Shown here: in pieces, positions 20,946 through 32,120 of the stretch
Layout of the letters: every line of letters begins with the position of its first letter
Position numbering within the stretch: position 1 is the stretch's first letter
Assembly (NCBI GenBank): GCA_963556195.1
Contig: OY744528.1
Span: 55,286,066-55,350,065 of the forward strand
Source: Sepiola atlantica
Lineage: Eukaryota; Mollusca; Cephalopoda; Sepiida; Sepiolidae
Reading direction: 5' to 3'
Length of the DNA: 64,000 bases
Made by a program: the position numbers and the translations under genes
Notes under the pieces: generated by a model
What the model saw: the letters and a program-made list of their open reading frames with translations, nothing else
The model's database searches: none
What the model was told of the DNA's origin: nothing

Positions 20946-20985
<40 letters not shown>
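20858..20985. repeat. (GT)n(AT)n and (AT)n microsatellites
   Basis: GTGTGTGTGTGT followed by AT repeats at 20858-20884, and an AT run of about 17 units at 20949-20984, immediately before the 5' side of the LINE copy. Confidence 0.9.
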
Positions 20986-20986
<1 letters not shown>

Positions 20987-20989
20987 AAA

Positions 20990-23900
20990 GAAATTTTAAC
21001 CTGCGGGACCTCTGAAATACCTGGCATAGTACACGGGTGCAGGATTACCCCTCTCAGTGTGATGGACCCGAAGATCTTGTCAGATCATTCATCTAAGAGA
21101 AGGAAAACTCTGATATAAAACCAATGGGAGAGGGAGGTCTCTTTAGTCCTGGCTGACAACCTTTCTAGAGCTGAAGACTAACAAAATATCCGGTTTGCAA
21201 ACCTAAAATTGCTTAAGGAGTAGATAAGCTCTGCCTATCACCCGGCCTTTGCACTTCTTCTTTGTCTATTAGCCAGGTGCCAAGGTACCAAAACAGGAAT
21301 GCTTCAAAGACACCCAATGCTTGGCCTTGTTTCCTGACTAGGACAATAGAAGATTGTCTCTTCTTTCTTTCATACTGGGCAACTTAAGGAAAATTTCTTG
21401 CACTATGTCTCACATGACTAGTTTGGGCTGCTCTTGTTCTGATAGGTTGAGGTACAGGTTTGACAGCTTGCCTAGCTGCTGTTTCCGACTGGTAGTGTTG
21501 GAGCCCTAACTCTTAGGTAGCGCTAAGAGCGGCTGCTCTATCAACAGTTGTATAATATTGGGGTAACTGTAGTGCCATGTTTCGCTTGGAAATGGACTCT
21601 GCACTTATCTCCGGTGGGCTTTTTCGAGGCCACAACTCCACTCAACTACTTGTGTGAGCTTACTGGCACCAAACAAACACCCACTTTGCCCATCCCACTC
21701 TATCAAATAACTAAAAATGACAATACAAAGTAAAAACAACAAATTCAAACCAGACGCCCACCAAAAAACGACACATTCGCCTCCTCCCTTGAGACTTGCA
21801 TTCACAAATATCCAAGGGCTTAGACAAATATCCAAGGGCTTAGAACCAACATCGATGATGTAGGATCCTTTCTCCTAGTAAACTGCTGGATATCCTAGCA
21901 CTAAGTGAAACCAACCTACACTCCTCCATCTACTCAGATCGATTTCACATGACCATAAAAACTCTGACAAACATATGCACGGACTTGGGGTTTATGTCCG
22001 AAACACCCTCCCCTTGACTAGAGAACATAGTCTAGAATCAGATGATAAAGCCTATATGTGCTTTAGATTAACCACACAACACAGCATTAGTTACTTATAT
22101 TTCATATACAGTTCTCCTTCAACCCATGACTGTACCCTGCTCAACTATTTCTCTGATAGCATAGATGCAACACTCAGTAGATCCGAGCGCCCAAATACAT
22201 GTATTTGGGGATTTTAATGTCCAACACCGTGATTGGCTTGGATTCTCAAACTATACAGACACAGCTGGTAACTGTACATATAGTTTCTCCATTGCACTCT
22301 TCCTCTCATAGACTGTCACTTTCCCGACCCACCTCCCAGATCGTCAGGATCAGCTAGCCTCACTTCTTAACCTGTTCTTGACCTCACTGCCTGAGCCTTG
22401 TGCGACGAATGCCCATATCCTACTTAAAAACGCTGCTCACCTTGTGGTAATCATTGAAATGAGTTAACCGAATGGGTCAAAGTAGGTATTGAAGCACATG
22501 TCCCCATGCAGAATTTCTATAGCAAGCTCCACCTCCTCAATGGTTCACCTCAAACTATGTAGCTCAGAAACAGCAAGTATTCTGTCAATTCAACCGCCAT
22601 AAGTCAACTAAAAATAGACAGAAATTTGTAGCATCAAGAAATCATTGTACGATTGTAATAACCGCAGCTAAGAAAAGGTATAACGAGATGACCAGAAAAT
22701 GCATCGAGTCACAGAAACTAGGAACTTGCCATTTCTGGAAAATCTATAATAGTGTGGTGAACAATGGACAATCAACAATTTCCCCGCTATCCAACCATAA
22801 TGATGTCATTTTCACAGCAACTGATAAGGCTGAACTACTTGCCCAGCGACTCGCCTTCAATTCCACTTTGCACTTCGTGAACTACTCCCTCTCAAATGTC
22901 CTATTGGGGAGTAAAGCCACACTTGATGACCTGATCATCACTTCTTCCCATGTCCAGGATATCATAAAAATCCTTGACACCTCCAAACATGTGGGGCTGA
23001 TATTATCCCATTAATAATAATAAAGAAATTCTCTGCTGTGCTGGCTCCTGTTTTCTCAAAACTCTACAACAAATGTCTTGCCGAATCTTGCTTCCCTCAT
23101 AGCTGGAAAATTGCCTCTGTGGTACAAGTCTTCAGGAACTGGTGATAGAACTGACCTTCAGAATTGTCGCTTTATCAGTCTACTCCTGCTTTTCACTAAA
23201 ATCTGTTAATCAACCTAGCAATAGTTTGCCATCTTGTTAATTCTAAGCTTCTTTCTGACAATTAGTCTAGATTTAGGCAAACACGGATAAGTTTCACTCC
23301 ATGGCGCCTCTGATGTGATCTCGGATATCCTTACAGACAAAGTAGGTGAAGCTATGGTGGTAGCGTTTGATATATCCAGGATCTTTGACGAGGTCTTGCA
23401 TGAAGGTCTTCTCATGAAAATGAATTTGTATGGTTTTCCTGGACGAATACTTAATATAATTAGATCCTTTCTATCCAAGAAAAAGATTTGGGTTGTCCCT
23501 GATGGCCATTCATTCAAGCAACATGCCATGAATGCGGGTGTCATTCAGGGATCGATCCTTGGACCTTTAGTTTTTCTGATTTTCATAAATGACCTCCCTG
23601 ATGAAATTCAGTCTGAGATGGGTATATTTATGCTCTACTCTCGACATGTGGAAAAAAAGATGCACTCATAGCTGAATTCTTAGAAAATGACTTCCAGCTT
23701 GTAGTTGAATGGGGACAAAAATAGATGGTAACATTTAAGGCTAAAAGACAAAGCTCCTTTCCTTTAACAACTACAAGAAACCTATTCAACCACCAATTAC
23801 CATGGATAATAACACCCTATCCGAGAGTCCAACATTCAAACTCCTCGGCCTAACATTCACAGGTAATATGAATTGGAACAAATGCATAGAAGATATTGCC

Positions 23901-24515
23901 AAAGCTGCTGCAAGGAAAGTGGGCTCCCTTTACCGTGCTAGAAAACTTCTCACACCTGCCAGTATCCTATATCTCTACAAAGTAACCATCCATCCATTCA
24001 TGGAGTATTGTTGCCACATCTGGGCTGGTGCACCATCCACTAGTCTCTCTCTTAGACAGGGTTAAAAAAAAAGTTGCTAATCTAACAGGTCCCTCACTAT
24101 CCACCAAGTTCCAGCCCCTGTCCCATCGCCACAATGTTGTATCCTTGTGCTTGTTTTACAAGTACTTCAATGGAATGTGGGCAGGTGAACTTGCTGCTCT
24201 GGTGTCCCGTCGACGTCAATACAACCGGTCAACTCGACAATCAGTTAAATCTTATCCATTCACTGTGGAGGTCCCGAGATGCCGGAGAGCTTTCTACTCT
24301 AATAGCTTCTTTCCTTGAGCTGCCAGCATTTGGAACTCCCCCTGCTTCCTGTTTCCTTGACTGTATCGACATGCAGAAATTTAAATGTAATGTAAACAAA
24401 TATTTCGCTGCACAATGCCTAACTTGGGATGTCCCCTTTACTTTCTGGTCTCTAATCCACAGTAGCCCCTTACGTCTCAGTTGCAATATTCCTTGTCTGG
24501 AGTGAACTCAAGTTT
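20990..24515 (+). pseudogene. Jockey-like LINE, copy 1 (endonuclease plus reverse transcriptase)
   Basis: A likely 5' region (20990-21780) precedes an apurinic endonuclease-type domain with LSETNLHSSIYSDRFH and HGLGVYVRNTLPLTREHSLE. RT pieces follow ([60 protein letters not shown]). The C-terminus is typical (LTPASILYLYKVTIHPFMEY). Many frameshifts and stops interrupt it. A 20-bp unit ACAAATATCCAAGGGCTTAG is tandemly doubled at 21805-21844. It is the longest copy of this family here; 6105-6400, 25818-27541 and 34213-34425 are relatives. Confidence 0.8.
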
Positions 24516-25225
24516 TTTAAAAAAAAAGAATTATTTTGATATATACTATATGAAATTTTAATAATGCCAGAAAGTTTCTGAAACTTTCACTTTTGGGAAA
24601 AAAAAACATACTTAAAAATTATGAGTCATTTTATATAAACAAATGTTAGTACACAAGAGGAAAAAAAGAAAGAAGAAAGAATTCTTGCTTACCTTTTCAA
24701 ACAGTCTTCTTTATTTTTCCCAAACTTTTTAAAACTAAATTATTAATGCCATGTGAATTTAAACTAATTTAAATGTGTATATTATTTATTTGCGATACAC
24801 ATGTTTCGTCCGTCCGAATTATTATTTTTTTAAACTGCTTCAAAAATTTTACCATGAAAATAAAATAAAAATAAAGCCAGTTTTATCTCTAGCTTATTTA
24901 CTTACCTATTCATAAACTGTGATATATCTTTAAGACATTCTTCTTGCATAAGTAAAAATAATAAGTATCTTTGTTCCTATATTATCCTTATTATTTTTAC
25001 TAGTGTACACCCATCAAAAATGATGGAAAAAAAAATTATGCTTCGCCAGTGTTCGCACTAATATTCATATAAAATAACGTTGAAGTTTAAAAAAGAAATA
25101 AAGAAAAAGTTAAAAATAAAAACAATGTATCAATTGGTATAGAAAGAAGAAAGGAAAAAGGAAAGAACATGTCTCATCATAAAAATAGTGAAGGATTTCT
25201 TTCCAAATTCATTTCAGACAGTGAA
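24516..25225. other. AT-rich intron sequence
   Basis: Low-complexity A- and T-rich DNA between the LINE 3' end and the left inverted repeat; nothing else seen. Confidence 0.5.
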
Positions 25226-25374
25226 GGGCGCTTATGTAGAGAATGTTGCAGTATTAGAGGGAAGTAACTTTTTCAAAATCCAAGGAACATAACTACTTTT
25301 GACTTAAAAAATCTAATGCATGTACGGATGGACAGAGGGGTAAAAAGTAACATTATTATTTTTTGAGGGGGGGG

Positions 25375-25660
25375 GGGTTACTTTTTTTTAGGTAATTACG
25401 TGTGCTTTTACAACCTGGAACCACTGGGATTTTTTTAGAGGGGGGGGGGCGATTCTACTTTTTTAGGTAATTACGTGTGCTTTTATAACCTGGAAACATT
25501 GGGATTTTTTTAGAGGGGGGGGGGATTCTACTTTTTTAGGTAATTACGTGTGCTTTTACAACCTGGAACCACTGGGATTATTTTTAGAGGGGGGGGGGGA
25601 TTCTACTTTTTTAGGTAATTACGTGTGCTTTTACAACCTGGAACCACTGGGATTATTTTT
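25375..25660. repeat. Four tandem units of about 80 bp with G-runs
   Basis: Each unit contains TTTTTTAGGTAATTACGTGTG, TTTTACAACCTGGAACCACT and GGGATT...TTTAGAGGGGGGGG. The matching place in the right inverted repeat (27865-27945, reverse strand) has a single unit, so the left arm expanded after the element formed, or the right arm contracted. Confidence 0.85.
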
Positions 25661-25817
25661 AAATGTATATTTACCTTTAATTAGTAAAAACATAATAAAT
25701 CGAAAATTGAAACAAGTTAATTAACAAACTAAAAATGAAACAAGGTTAGGTGAAAATAACGTTAATTATAAACTGGGACAATAAAACAATGTTAATTAAC
25801 TAAAAGCTGATGAACCG

Positions 25818-27541
25818 TTGCTCAAAACAACAAGATACTACGAGCAGGCTGATTTCGAGTCAATCAGAGATCACATCAGTGACGCCCCTTGGAGGGAAAC
25901 CTTCTCACTACCTACAAACCAGTGTGCAAACGAATTAACTGAATGGGTCAACCCCCTCCCTGAATTTCCTTTGCGGACCGAAGCCACACTTGATAACCTG
26001 GTCATCACCCCATCCCAGGTCAGAGACATCATAAAAAACCTTGACACCTCTAAAGCTTGTGGGCCTGATCTTTTACCTGTAATAGTAATAAAGAAATGTT
26101 CTGCTGAACTGGCCCCTGTCCTCTCCAAAGTCTTCAATAAATGCCTAGCTGAATCTTGCTTCCCCGATAGCTGGAAAATTGCCTCTGTGGTACCAGTTTA
26201 CAAGAGTTCTGGGAATAGAACCGACCCTCAGAAATACTGCCCAATCAGTCTACTGCTGATCTTTGCCAAAATCTTTGAATCCTTAATCAATCTAGCGATA
26301 GTACGGCACTTAGTTAATGCTAAACTACTATCTGACCGCCAGTATGGATTTAGACAATCACAATCTACTGCAGACATTCTAACGGTCATCTCTGAACGCA
26401 TGTATCACACACTCGACAAGGCAGGTGAAGCTAGGGCAGTAGCGTTTGATATATCCAAGGCCTTTGACAAGGTTTGGCATAAAGGGCTTCTCCTGAAAAT
26501 ACGCTCATACGGTATTACTGGGCAACTACTTAATATAATTAGATCCAGGTTGTCCTCGATGGCCGTTCATCCAAGCAACATGACATAAATGCAGTTGTAC
26601 CCCAGGGATCTATCCTTGGACCTTTGTTGTTCCTGATCTATATAAACGATCTCCCTGATGACATAGTCGGAGATTGGTTTATTTGCTGATGACACCACGC
26701 TTTACTCTCGCCATGTTGGTAAAACAGACGCGATCATATCCAAGGCAATGGCTGAATCTTTAGAAAATGACCTCCAGGCTGTAGTGGATTGGGGTCATAA
26801 ATGGTTAATAACTTTTAATGCCACTAAGACATAGCTACTTTCCTTCAACAACTACAAGAAGCCTCTCCAACCACCGATTGCCATGGCAAATAACACCCTA
26901 CTTGAGAGTTCATCATTCATACTCCTCTGCCTAACCTTCACAGGTAACATGAATTGGAACAAATACATTGAAGACATTGCCAAGGCTGCTGCAAAGAAGG
27001 TTGGCTCTCTCTACCATGCTAGTAAACTCCTCACACCTGACATTATCCTGTATCTCTACAAAGCCACCATCCGCCCATGCATGGAGTATTGTTGCCACAT
27101 CTGGGCTGGTGCATCATCTACAATCTCTCCTTCCTTGACAAGGTCCAAAAAAGAGTCGCCAACCTAATAGGTCCCTCACTGTCAACCAAGCTCCAGTCCC
27201 TGTCCCATCGCCGCAATGTAGCATCCTTATGTTTGTTTTACAAATACTTCAATGGATTATGCTCCGATGAATTGGCTACTCTGGTGCCCCCTCGACGTAA
27301 ATTCTCTAGACTAACTCGACAATCAACTAAATCTCATTCATTCACTGTGGAGGTCCCCAGATGTCGGAAAGCCTTCTACTCAAATAGCTTCTTTCCTCGT
27401 GCTGCTGGCCTCTGGAACTCCCTCCCTGCCCCCTGTTTCCCTAACAGTACTGACATGCAGAAATTTAAAACTAATGTAAACAGACATCTCAGTTTTGGTC
27501 CCCAACATTTTTTGGATGTGTCTCTTGGCATGAGACCATAA
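25818..27541 (+). pseudogene. Jockey-like LINE, copy 2 (reverse transcriptase and C-terminus)
   Basis: A 256-codon frame (25818-26588) carries the RT fingers and palm, with IIKNLDTSKACGPDLLPVIV, CFPDSWKIASVVPVYKSSGN, YGFRQSQSTADILTVISERM and VAFDISKAFDKVWHKGLLLK. After a shift, the [11 protein letters not shown] active-site region lies at about 26675-26710. Then LLTPDIILYLYKATIRPCME and AAGLWNSLPAPCFPNSTDMQ lead to the end at 27541. The copy lacks the endonuclease half and lies inside the inverted-repeat element. Better preserved than copy 1, but with at least three breaks. Confidence 0.8.
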
Positions 27542-28139
27542 ACCTTCATTTAAAAATAAGAAATTTGTTTTTTCTTTATTTTATTTAATTAAAAAATACA
27601 GGAATTTCAATGTTAATTATTGCTTAACGTATCTCATTCTGTAATAAAGAAACATATAGAAATGTCAATGTTACTTAATTTTTAAATTTATTTAGCCCCC
27701 CTCCCTCAAAAAAAAATAATGTCGTTAATTAACAAATTTTATTTTAACGTTATTTTATTTCAACGTTATTTTCACCTAACCTTGTTTCATTTTCAGTTCG
27801 TTATTTAACTTGTTTCAATTTTCGATTTATTATGTTTTTACTAATTAAAGGTAAATATACGTTTAAAGATAATCCCAGTGGTTCCAGGTTGTAAAAGCAC
27901 ACGTAATTACCTAAAAAAAAGTAGACACCCCCCCCCCCCTCAAAAAATAATAATGTTACTTTTTACCCCTCTGTCCATCCGTACATGCATTAGATTTTTT
28001 AAGTCAAAAGTAGTTATGTCCCTTGGATTTTGAAAAAGTTACTTCTCTCTAATACTGCAACATTCTCTACATAAGCGCCCATTTACTTACGTGTAATGAA
28101 GGAAGTACATCTTCATATATATGTGATGTTTTATTTCCT

Positions 28140-28215
28140 TCGCTGAAACTGCCACTTCTTGCACTGATGAGGACATAAGTCCAAAACAGCGTTGTCTGTA
28201 GGTAAATACACTTCA
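28140..28215 (+). ncRNA. Decayed hammerhead ribozyme motif (Penelope-type terminus)
   Basis: CTGATGA at 28164-28170 is followed by a GGAC/GTCC stem with ATAA loop (28171-28182) and then AAAAC, where a working hammerhead has GAAAC. The sequence GCGTTGTCTGTAGGTAAATA follows. Hammerhead motifs in terminal repeats are known for Penelope-like retroelements. A duplicated downstream unit retains GAAAC at 29448-29452, so the G was probably ancestral. Catalysis is not expected with this G12 change. Confidence 0.5.
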
Positions 28216-28238
28216 ATATTTAATAAAAAATATTCATA

Positions 28239-28239
<1 letters not shown>

Positions 28240-28315
<76 letters not shown>
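28240..28315. repeat. (TA)n microsatellite
   Basis: About 37 TA units; the mariner element starts inside this run, so its TA target is indistinguishable from the repeat. Confidence 0.95.
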
Positions 28316-28318
<3 letters not shown>

Positions 28319-29403
28319 AGTTGGAAAGAAAGTAATGTCGTTTTTGTCCAACACATTTATTTCATCTGAAACATTCACATTAGGGCAAAAATCTTTACAA
28401 TAATTTCCCTCATTTCCTATGATTTCTGTTCAACGATCAACTAGCTTCTTGATGCCTTCTTCAAAAAATTTCTGATTTTTTAGAGAAAATCAAATTTAGG
28501 TCATTTTTGAGTTGGTCGTCATTTTCATAAATTTTATTGTTTAAGTTATACTGCAACAACCGGAAAAGATGGTAGTCGGAGAAGCAATGTCAGGTGAGTA
28601 AAGCAGATGAGGCAAAACTTCCCAATTGAAATTCATGACCTTTTCCTGAGTGAGTTTTGCTGTGCGTTATCATGCTGAAGCACTACACTCTTCCTATTGA
28701 GTAATGCTGGTCGTTTTGTTCGGTTTAACCATTGTCTTTTGCATTGGGTATTCTTGTCAAGAACCCATTTTTCATCTCCAGTCACAATTCTTTGCAAAAA
28801 TAGTTCTCGATAATTCCTGGAAAGCAAAGATGTGCAAACAGTCAATCTTTGATTTTGTTGTGCGTCGGTCAAATCGTGGGGAACCCAGAATCCCAGTTTT
28901 GAAACTTTTCCTAACTCGTGAAGGCATGAAATAATTGTGGTATAGGTGGTATTGAATTGTTGAGCTAATTCTCTGCTGGTTAACTTTGGATTGGCCTCTA
29001 CAGCGTCTTTAATGGCGTCTTTATCAATTGAGTTTGGCCTTCCCGAACATCGCCGATCTGACAGGTTAAGGTCTTCAGAAGAAAATTTTGCAAACCACCG
29101 TTGACATTTTCAATCATTCAGAACATTTATCCTATAGATAGTTCCAATATTCCTTGTAGCTTCTGCAGCTGAGTTTCCTTTTTTAAATTCTTAGAGCATG
29201 CAATGTCTCAGATGCTCCTCACTAATATCCATGTTTTGACGGCTGAGACAGTTAAACTTAATATTTCCAACTAATTACTATATCTGAAAGGCAAAGCAAG
29301 ATATCAAGACACCAATTCACCAAAACATCTAGAACTGTGTACAACTTAGGAGGCTGCAAAGTGATGAAGTAAAAAATACGACATTACTTTCTTTCCAACC
29401 TGA
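28316..29403 (-). mobile_element. Mariner-type DNA transposon, internally deleted
   Basis: Ends TCAAGTTGGAAAGAAAGTAA (left) and, inverted, TCAGGTTGGAAAGAAAGTAA (right) match with one difference and are flanked by TA. The 1088-bp length is below the usual mariner size of about 1.3 kb. The element carries a broken transposase on the minus strand. Confidence 0.85.
28390..29232 (-). pseudogene. Mariner transposase pseudogene
   Basis: From ATG at 29232 the minus strand encodes a helix-turn-helix part (ELAQQFNTTYTTIISCLHEL after GRPNSIDKDAIKD). The catalytic region has RIVTGDEKWVLDKNTQCKRQ with the first Asp, and VVLQHDNAQQN with the Asp of the HDNA motif. The stretch between them that should carry WWDxxG is missing, which matches the short element. 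Late motifs (YSPDIASP, FFEEGIKKLVDR) are recognisable in other frames. Inactive. Confidence 0.8.
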
Positions 29404-29500
29404 TACTTTATAGTTGCATTCCAATGACCATAGGTAAAATAAAACCAGAAACAACGTTGTCTGTAGGTAAATACACTTCAATATTTAATAAGAAATATTC

Positions 29501-29559
<59 letters not shown>

Positions 29560-29610
29560 TTTATAGTTGCATTCCAATGACCATAGGTAAAATAAAACCA
29601 AAACCATAAT
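29404..29610. repeat. Duplicated (TA)n-containing unit beside mariner
   Basis: ACTTTATAGTTGCATTCCAA TGACCATAGGTAAAATAAAACCA occurs at 29405-29447 and again at 29556-29603. The piece GTTGTCTGTAGGTAAATACA...ATATTCATA plus a TA run occurs at 28191-28240 and at 29457-29505. Mariner sits in the TA run of the first unit; the second unit is the undisturbed version. Confidence 0.8.
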
Positions 29611-30880
29611 TTTCATTTATTGTTTCAATTTCTTTATTTTCATATTTCAGAGTATTTTTGTCGTCTCACAAAACAAAATTTGTTATTTCTTTTTTACAAA
29701 TTTAATACTTTTTCTAACGTGCGTTTCACAGCAAAGTCAAGGGAAATAATATAGTCTTTAGTTTAACTTTACTGATCATCAGAGCAATAGTTCATTTAAT
29801 GGTATAGGAAAACATATTATCCTAAAAACAAGAGAAAGGAAGACGGAAAAAGTTTAAGAAAAATTCTTGTCAAAAATAACGGCAAGCCAAAATACATGAA
29901 AAAAACTTGCTTGAAAAATGGTGACAAAAATCCAGGGATAGGGTCCCCCAAAAAACCTTGCTCCCGAAATTTGAAACAACTTTTCAAACCGTCACCTATA
30001 ATCAAACTCAACTGAGCTAGTCTGAATCAAAGCAAAGCAAAATCCCGAAGGAAGAATCTCCCACAAAAAAAAATTGAAAAAAACAATTGATTATTATTAA
30101 TCCTGAAGATAAATAATACTTATTAAAAAAAATTAAATCCATATGAAAGCTTAATACGAAGATACAGTTAATTTAGAATACTTTCTAATGTAAACACAGA
30201 TCCGCAGGAAACAGAAAATATCCTTAAATGTTGACTTACATAACCTTAATTCCAGATAGATAAATGGTTCCATCATGGATATTATTATTTTTTAGCGAAA
30301 ATAAGATTTAAAATTATAGTTAATCAGATGCAATTTCTAAGTATTTATTTTATATTTTTCTAATTAAATTCACAATAAATGACTAAAAAATTTACCCGAT
30401 TCATTAAACATATACATAACCTATGATACAAGGGACATAATTCATTTGAAAAAAATCAAGAGTTATCTCCCCCTAGATCATTTTTAATTTTCAATTAAAA
30501 ATGGAAAAAAAAAAAATTTATTCTATATTTAAAATAGGACAACTGTCTCATTAAGTGTGTTTAGTTAAATCCACCCCCCCCCCAAAAAAAGACTTGTTTA
30601 TAATGAAAGTTCTTAGAAGTGAAATTTCCAACTAAAATTGCAAACTATTCACACCAGAAAGACATATATAATTCTATTCATCTTGCACGTATTAGTACAC
30701 CGAAATAACATTATGTTATACCCATAAACTAGAATCATCATGTATCAATTACTCTTTATATATCCACATATAGTCTGGAATAGGTATATAATCTTGCTCT
30801 ATAATTTCTATTAGTTGAACATGTTGATACTTGTTCCCCCAGATTTAACTTCATTATGTAATGTCTTAATAGAATCCCTT
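29611..30880. other. AT-rich intron sequence
   Basis: No gene or recognisable element; a C-run lies at 30574-30582. The stretch merges into Penelope-type terminal sequence after about 30880. Confidence 0.45.
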
Positions 30881-31040
30881 CGGTACTAATGATAGCCCCA
30901 AGGACTAAGTGAACGCTTACAGATTCAAGGTGTCCCTGTGAACTGGGTTAGCGCCCTGTGACCGTCTGAGATTGTTATTTCCCTTCGCTGATGAGAGCCG
31001 TAAGCTCAAAACGACATCATACGTAGGTAAAATATTTTTA
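30880..31040 (+). ncRNA. Second decayed hammerhead motif in a Penelope-type terminus
   Basis: CTGATGA at 30988-30994, stem GAGC/GCTC around CGTAA (30995-31007), then AAAAC instead of GAAAC, followed by GACATCATACGTAGGTAAAA. The layout parallels 28164-28215. The lost G would have been part of a CG dinucleotide (CTC-GAAAC), so methyl-cytosine decay explains it. No adjoining RT frame was found, so it is a terminal fragment. Confidence 0.5.
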
Positions 31041-31102
31041 AAATATAATTTAATATAAGAAGCCCCTTTCAAGTAAAATAAAATATGAGACATGTACTAT
31101 TA

Positions 31103-31462
31103 TTACAGGGAAAAATTCAGACGCATGTTAAGAAATATTCTTAAATTAATAAACCTAGAATTAGAAAAGTAAAGGACAAGCTAGTACATCTGGAAACTTC
31201 TAAAAACTTCTTAAAATATTGCAGTTAAAGTCTAAATTTGGAAAGAAAATTAGATTATAAAACTAAAAATAATTAACTTATAATTATTTAGTTTTATAAT
31301 CTAATTTTTGTTCAAAATTTAGACTTTAGCTGCAATATTTTAAGAAGTTTTTAGAAGTTTTATTGTCTTTTATCTTTTCCAGTGTAATAACTTGTCCTTT
31401 ATGTTTTTAAGTTTATTAATTTAAGAATATTTCTTTACATGCGTCTGCATTTTTCTCTGTAA
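31103..31462. mobile_element. 360-bp foldback element with about 175-bp arms
   Basis: The left arm TTACAGGGAAAAATTCAGAC GCATG... is mirrored by a right arm ending CATGCGTCTGCATTTTTCTCTGTAA at 31462, with scattered differences and a short AT-rich centre near 31280. The whole unit can fold on itself. A diverged half resembling the left arm occurs at 34050-34185. It is a MITE-like foldback of unknown superfamily. Confidence 0.7.
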
Positions 31463-32120
31463 TCCACTATTTTCCATGCACTATAAGAATATTAAAAATC
31501 ATTACTAACAAATAAGTTAAAATATAGGATAAATGTTTTGATTATCGTCGCAATGTTGTCCGAATGGATTATGTTTGTTTGTGTGTTCGTTTTTAAACTA
31601 TATCTGTGTATCGTAATCAGTTGCGGCTCATGTAGAACTGCAGCACACCGAGTCATTTCTGCTCAATATTATCGATAAAATTAAAAATAATACTTTCATT
31701 TTCTTTATGTCTTTTTTTTTACGTGTACATACAATCCTTAAGTTTAATGTCGGTAGGCGTTCCCAAATTCATGTAAATTAAAAAGCTGTGCATGGAGCTG
31801 TGAGATTCACAGTTACACCTATTTAGCATTTTTTGCTTGCACATGCGTGAGTCAGGCCAGCAGCAAAAAGGCAGCGAAGAACTGTCACTCCCCACAGCGA
31901 CGAGTCTCCTATTCTTAGTATGCTGGTGGAATGCAGTGTTTGCTTTGAACCCTGCATCTGCTGTGTTTATATACCGTCTACTTGAATGTGATATAATGTA
32001 AAATTTAGGGCCGTATCCTGCTAAGAATGTCCACTTTCTGAGAAAATCAAGACAAAAACTGGGAACTTTGTGTTAAATTTAGTTTTTGTTTAGATATTTT
32101 TCATTGAATAATATTATTAG
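31463..32120. other. Non-coding stretch
   Basis: No gene. The more GC-rich text at 31780-31980 carries no motif I can assign. Confidence 0.4.

Larger units (their letters stand above)
25226..28080. mobile_element. Long-inverted-repeat element carrying a LINE segment
   Basis: The left end GGGCGCTTATGTAGAGAATG at 25226 is mirrored by CATTCTCTACATAAGCGCCC ending at 28080. The inverted match continues inward through TGCATGTACGGATGGACAGA, a G-run/C-run and TAGGTAATTACGTGTGCTTT to TCGAAAATTGAAACAAGTTA near 25700 (left) and 27810 (right). The left arm holds four copies of an internal unit and the right arm one. No transposase is encoded; the cargo is LINE RT sequence. No clear target duplication was found. 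It resembles a foldback or other non-autonomous DNA transposon. Confidence 0.7.
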
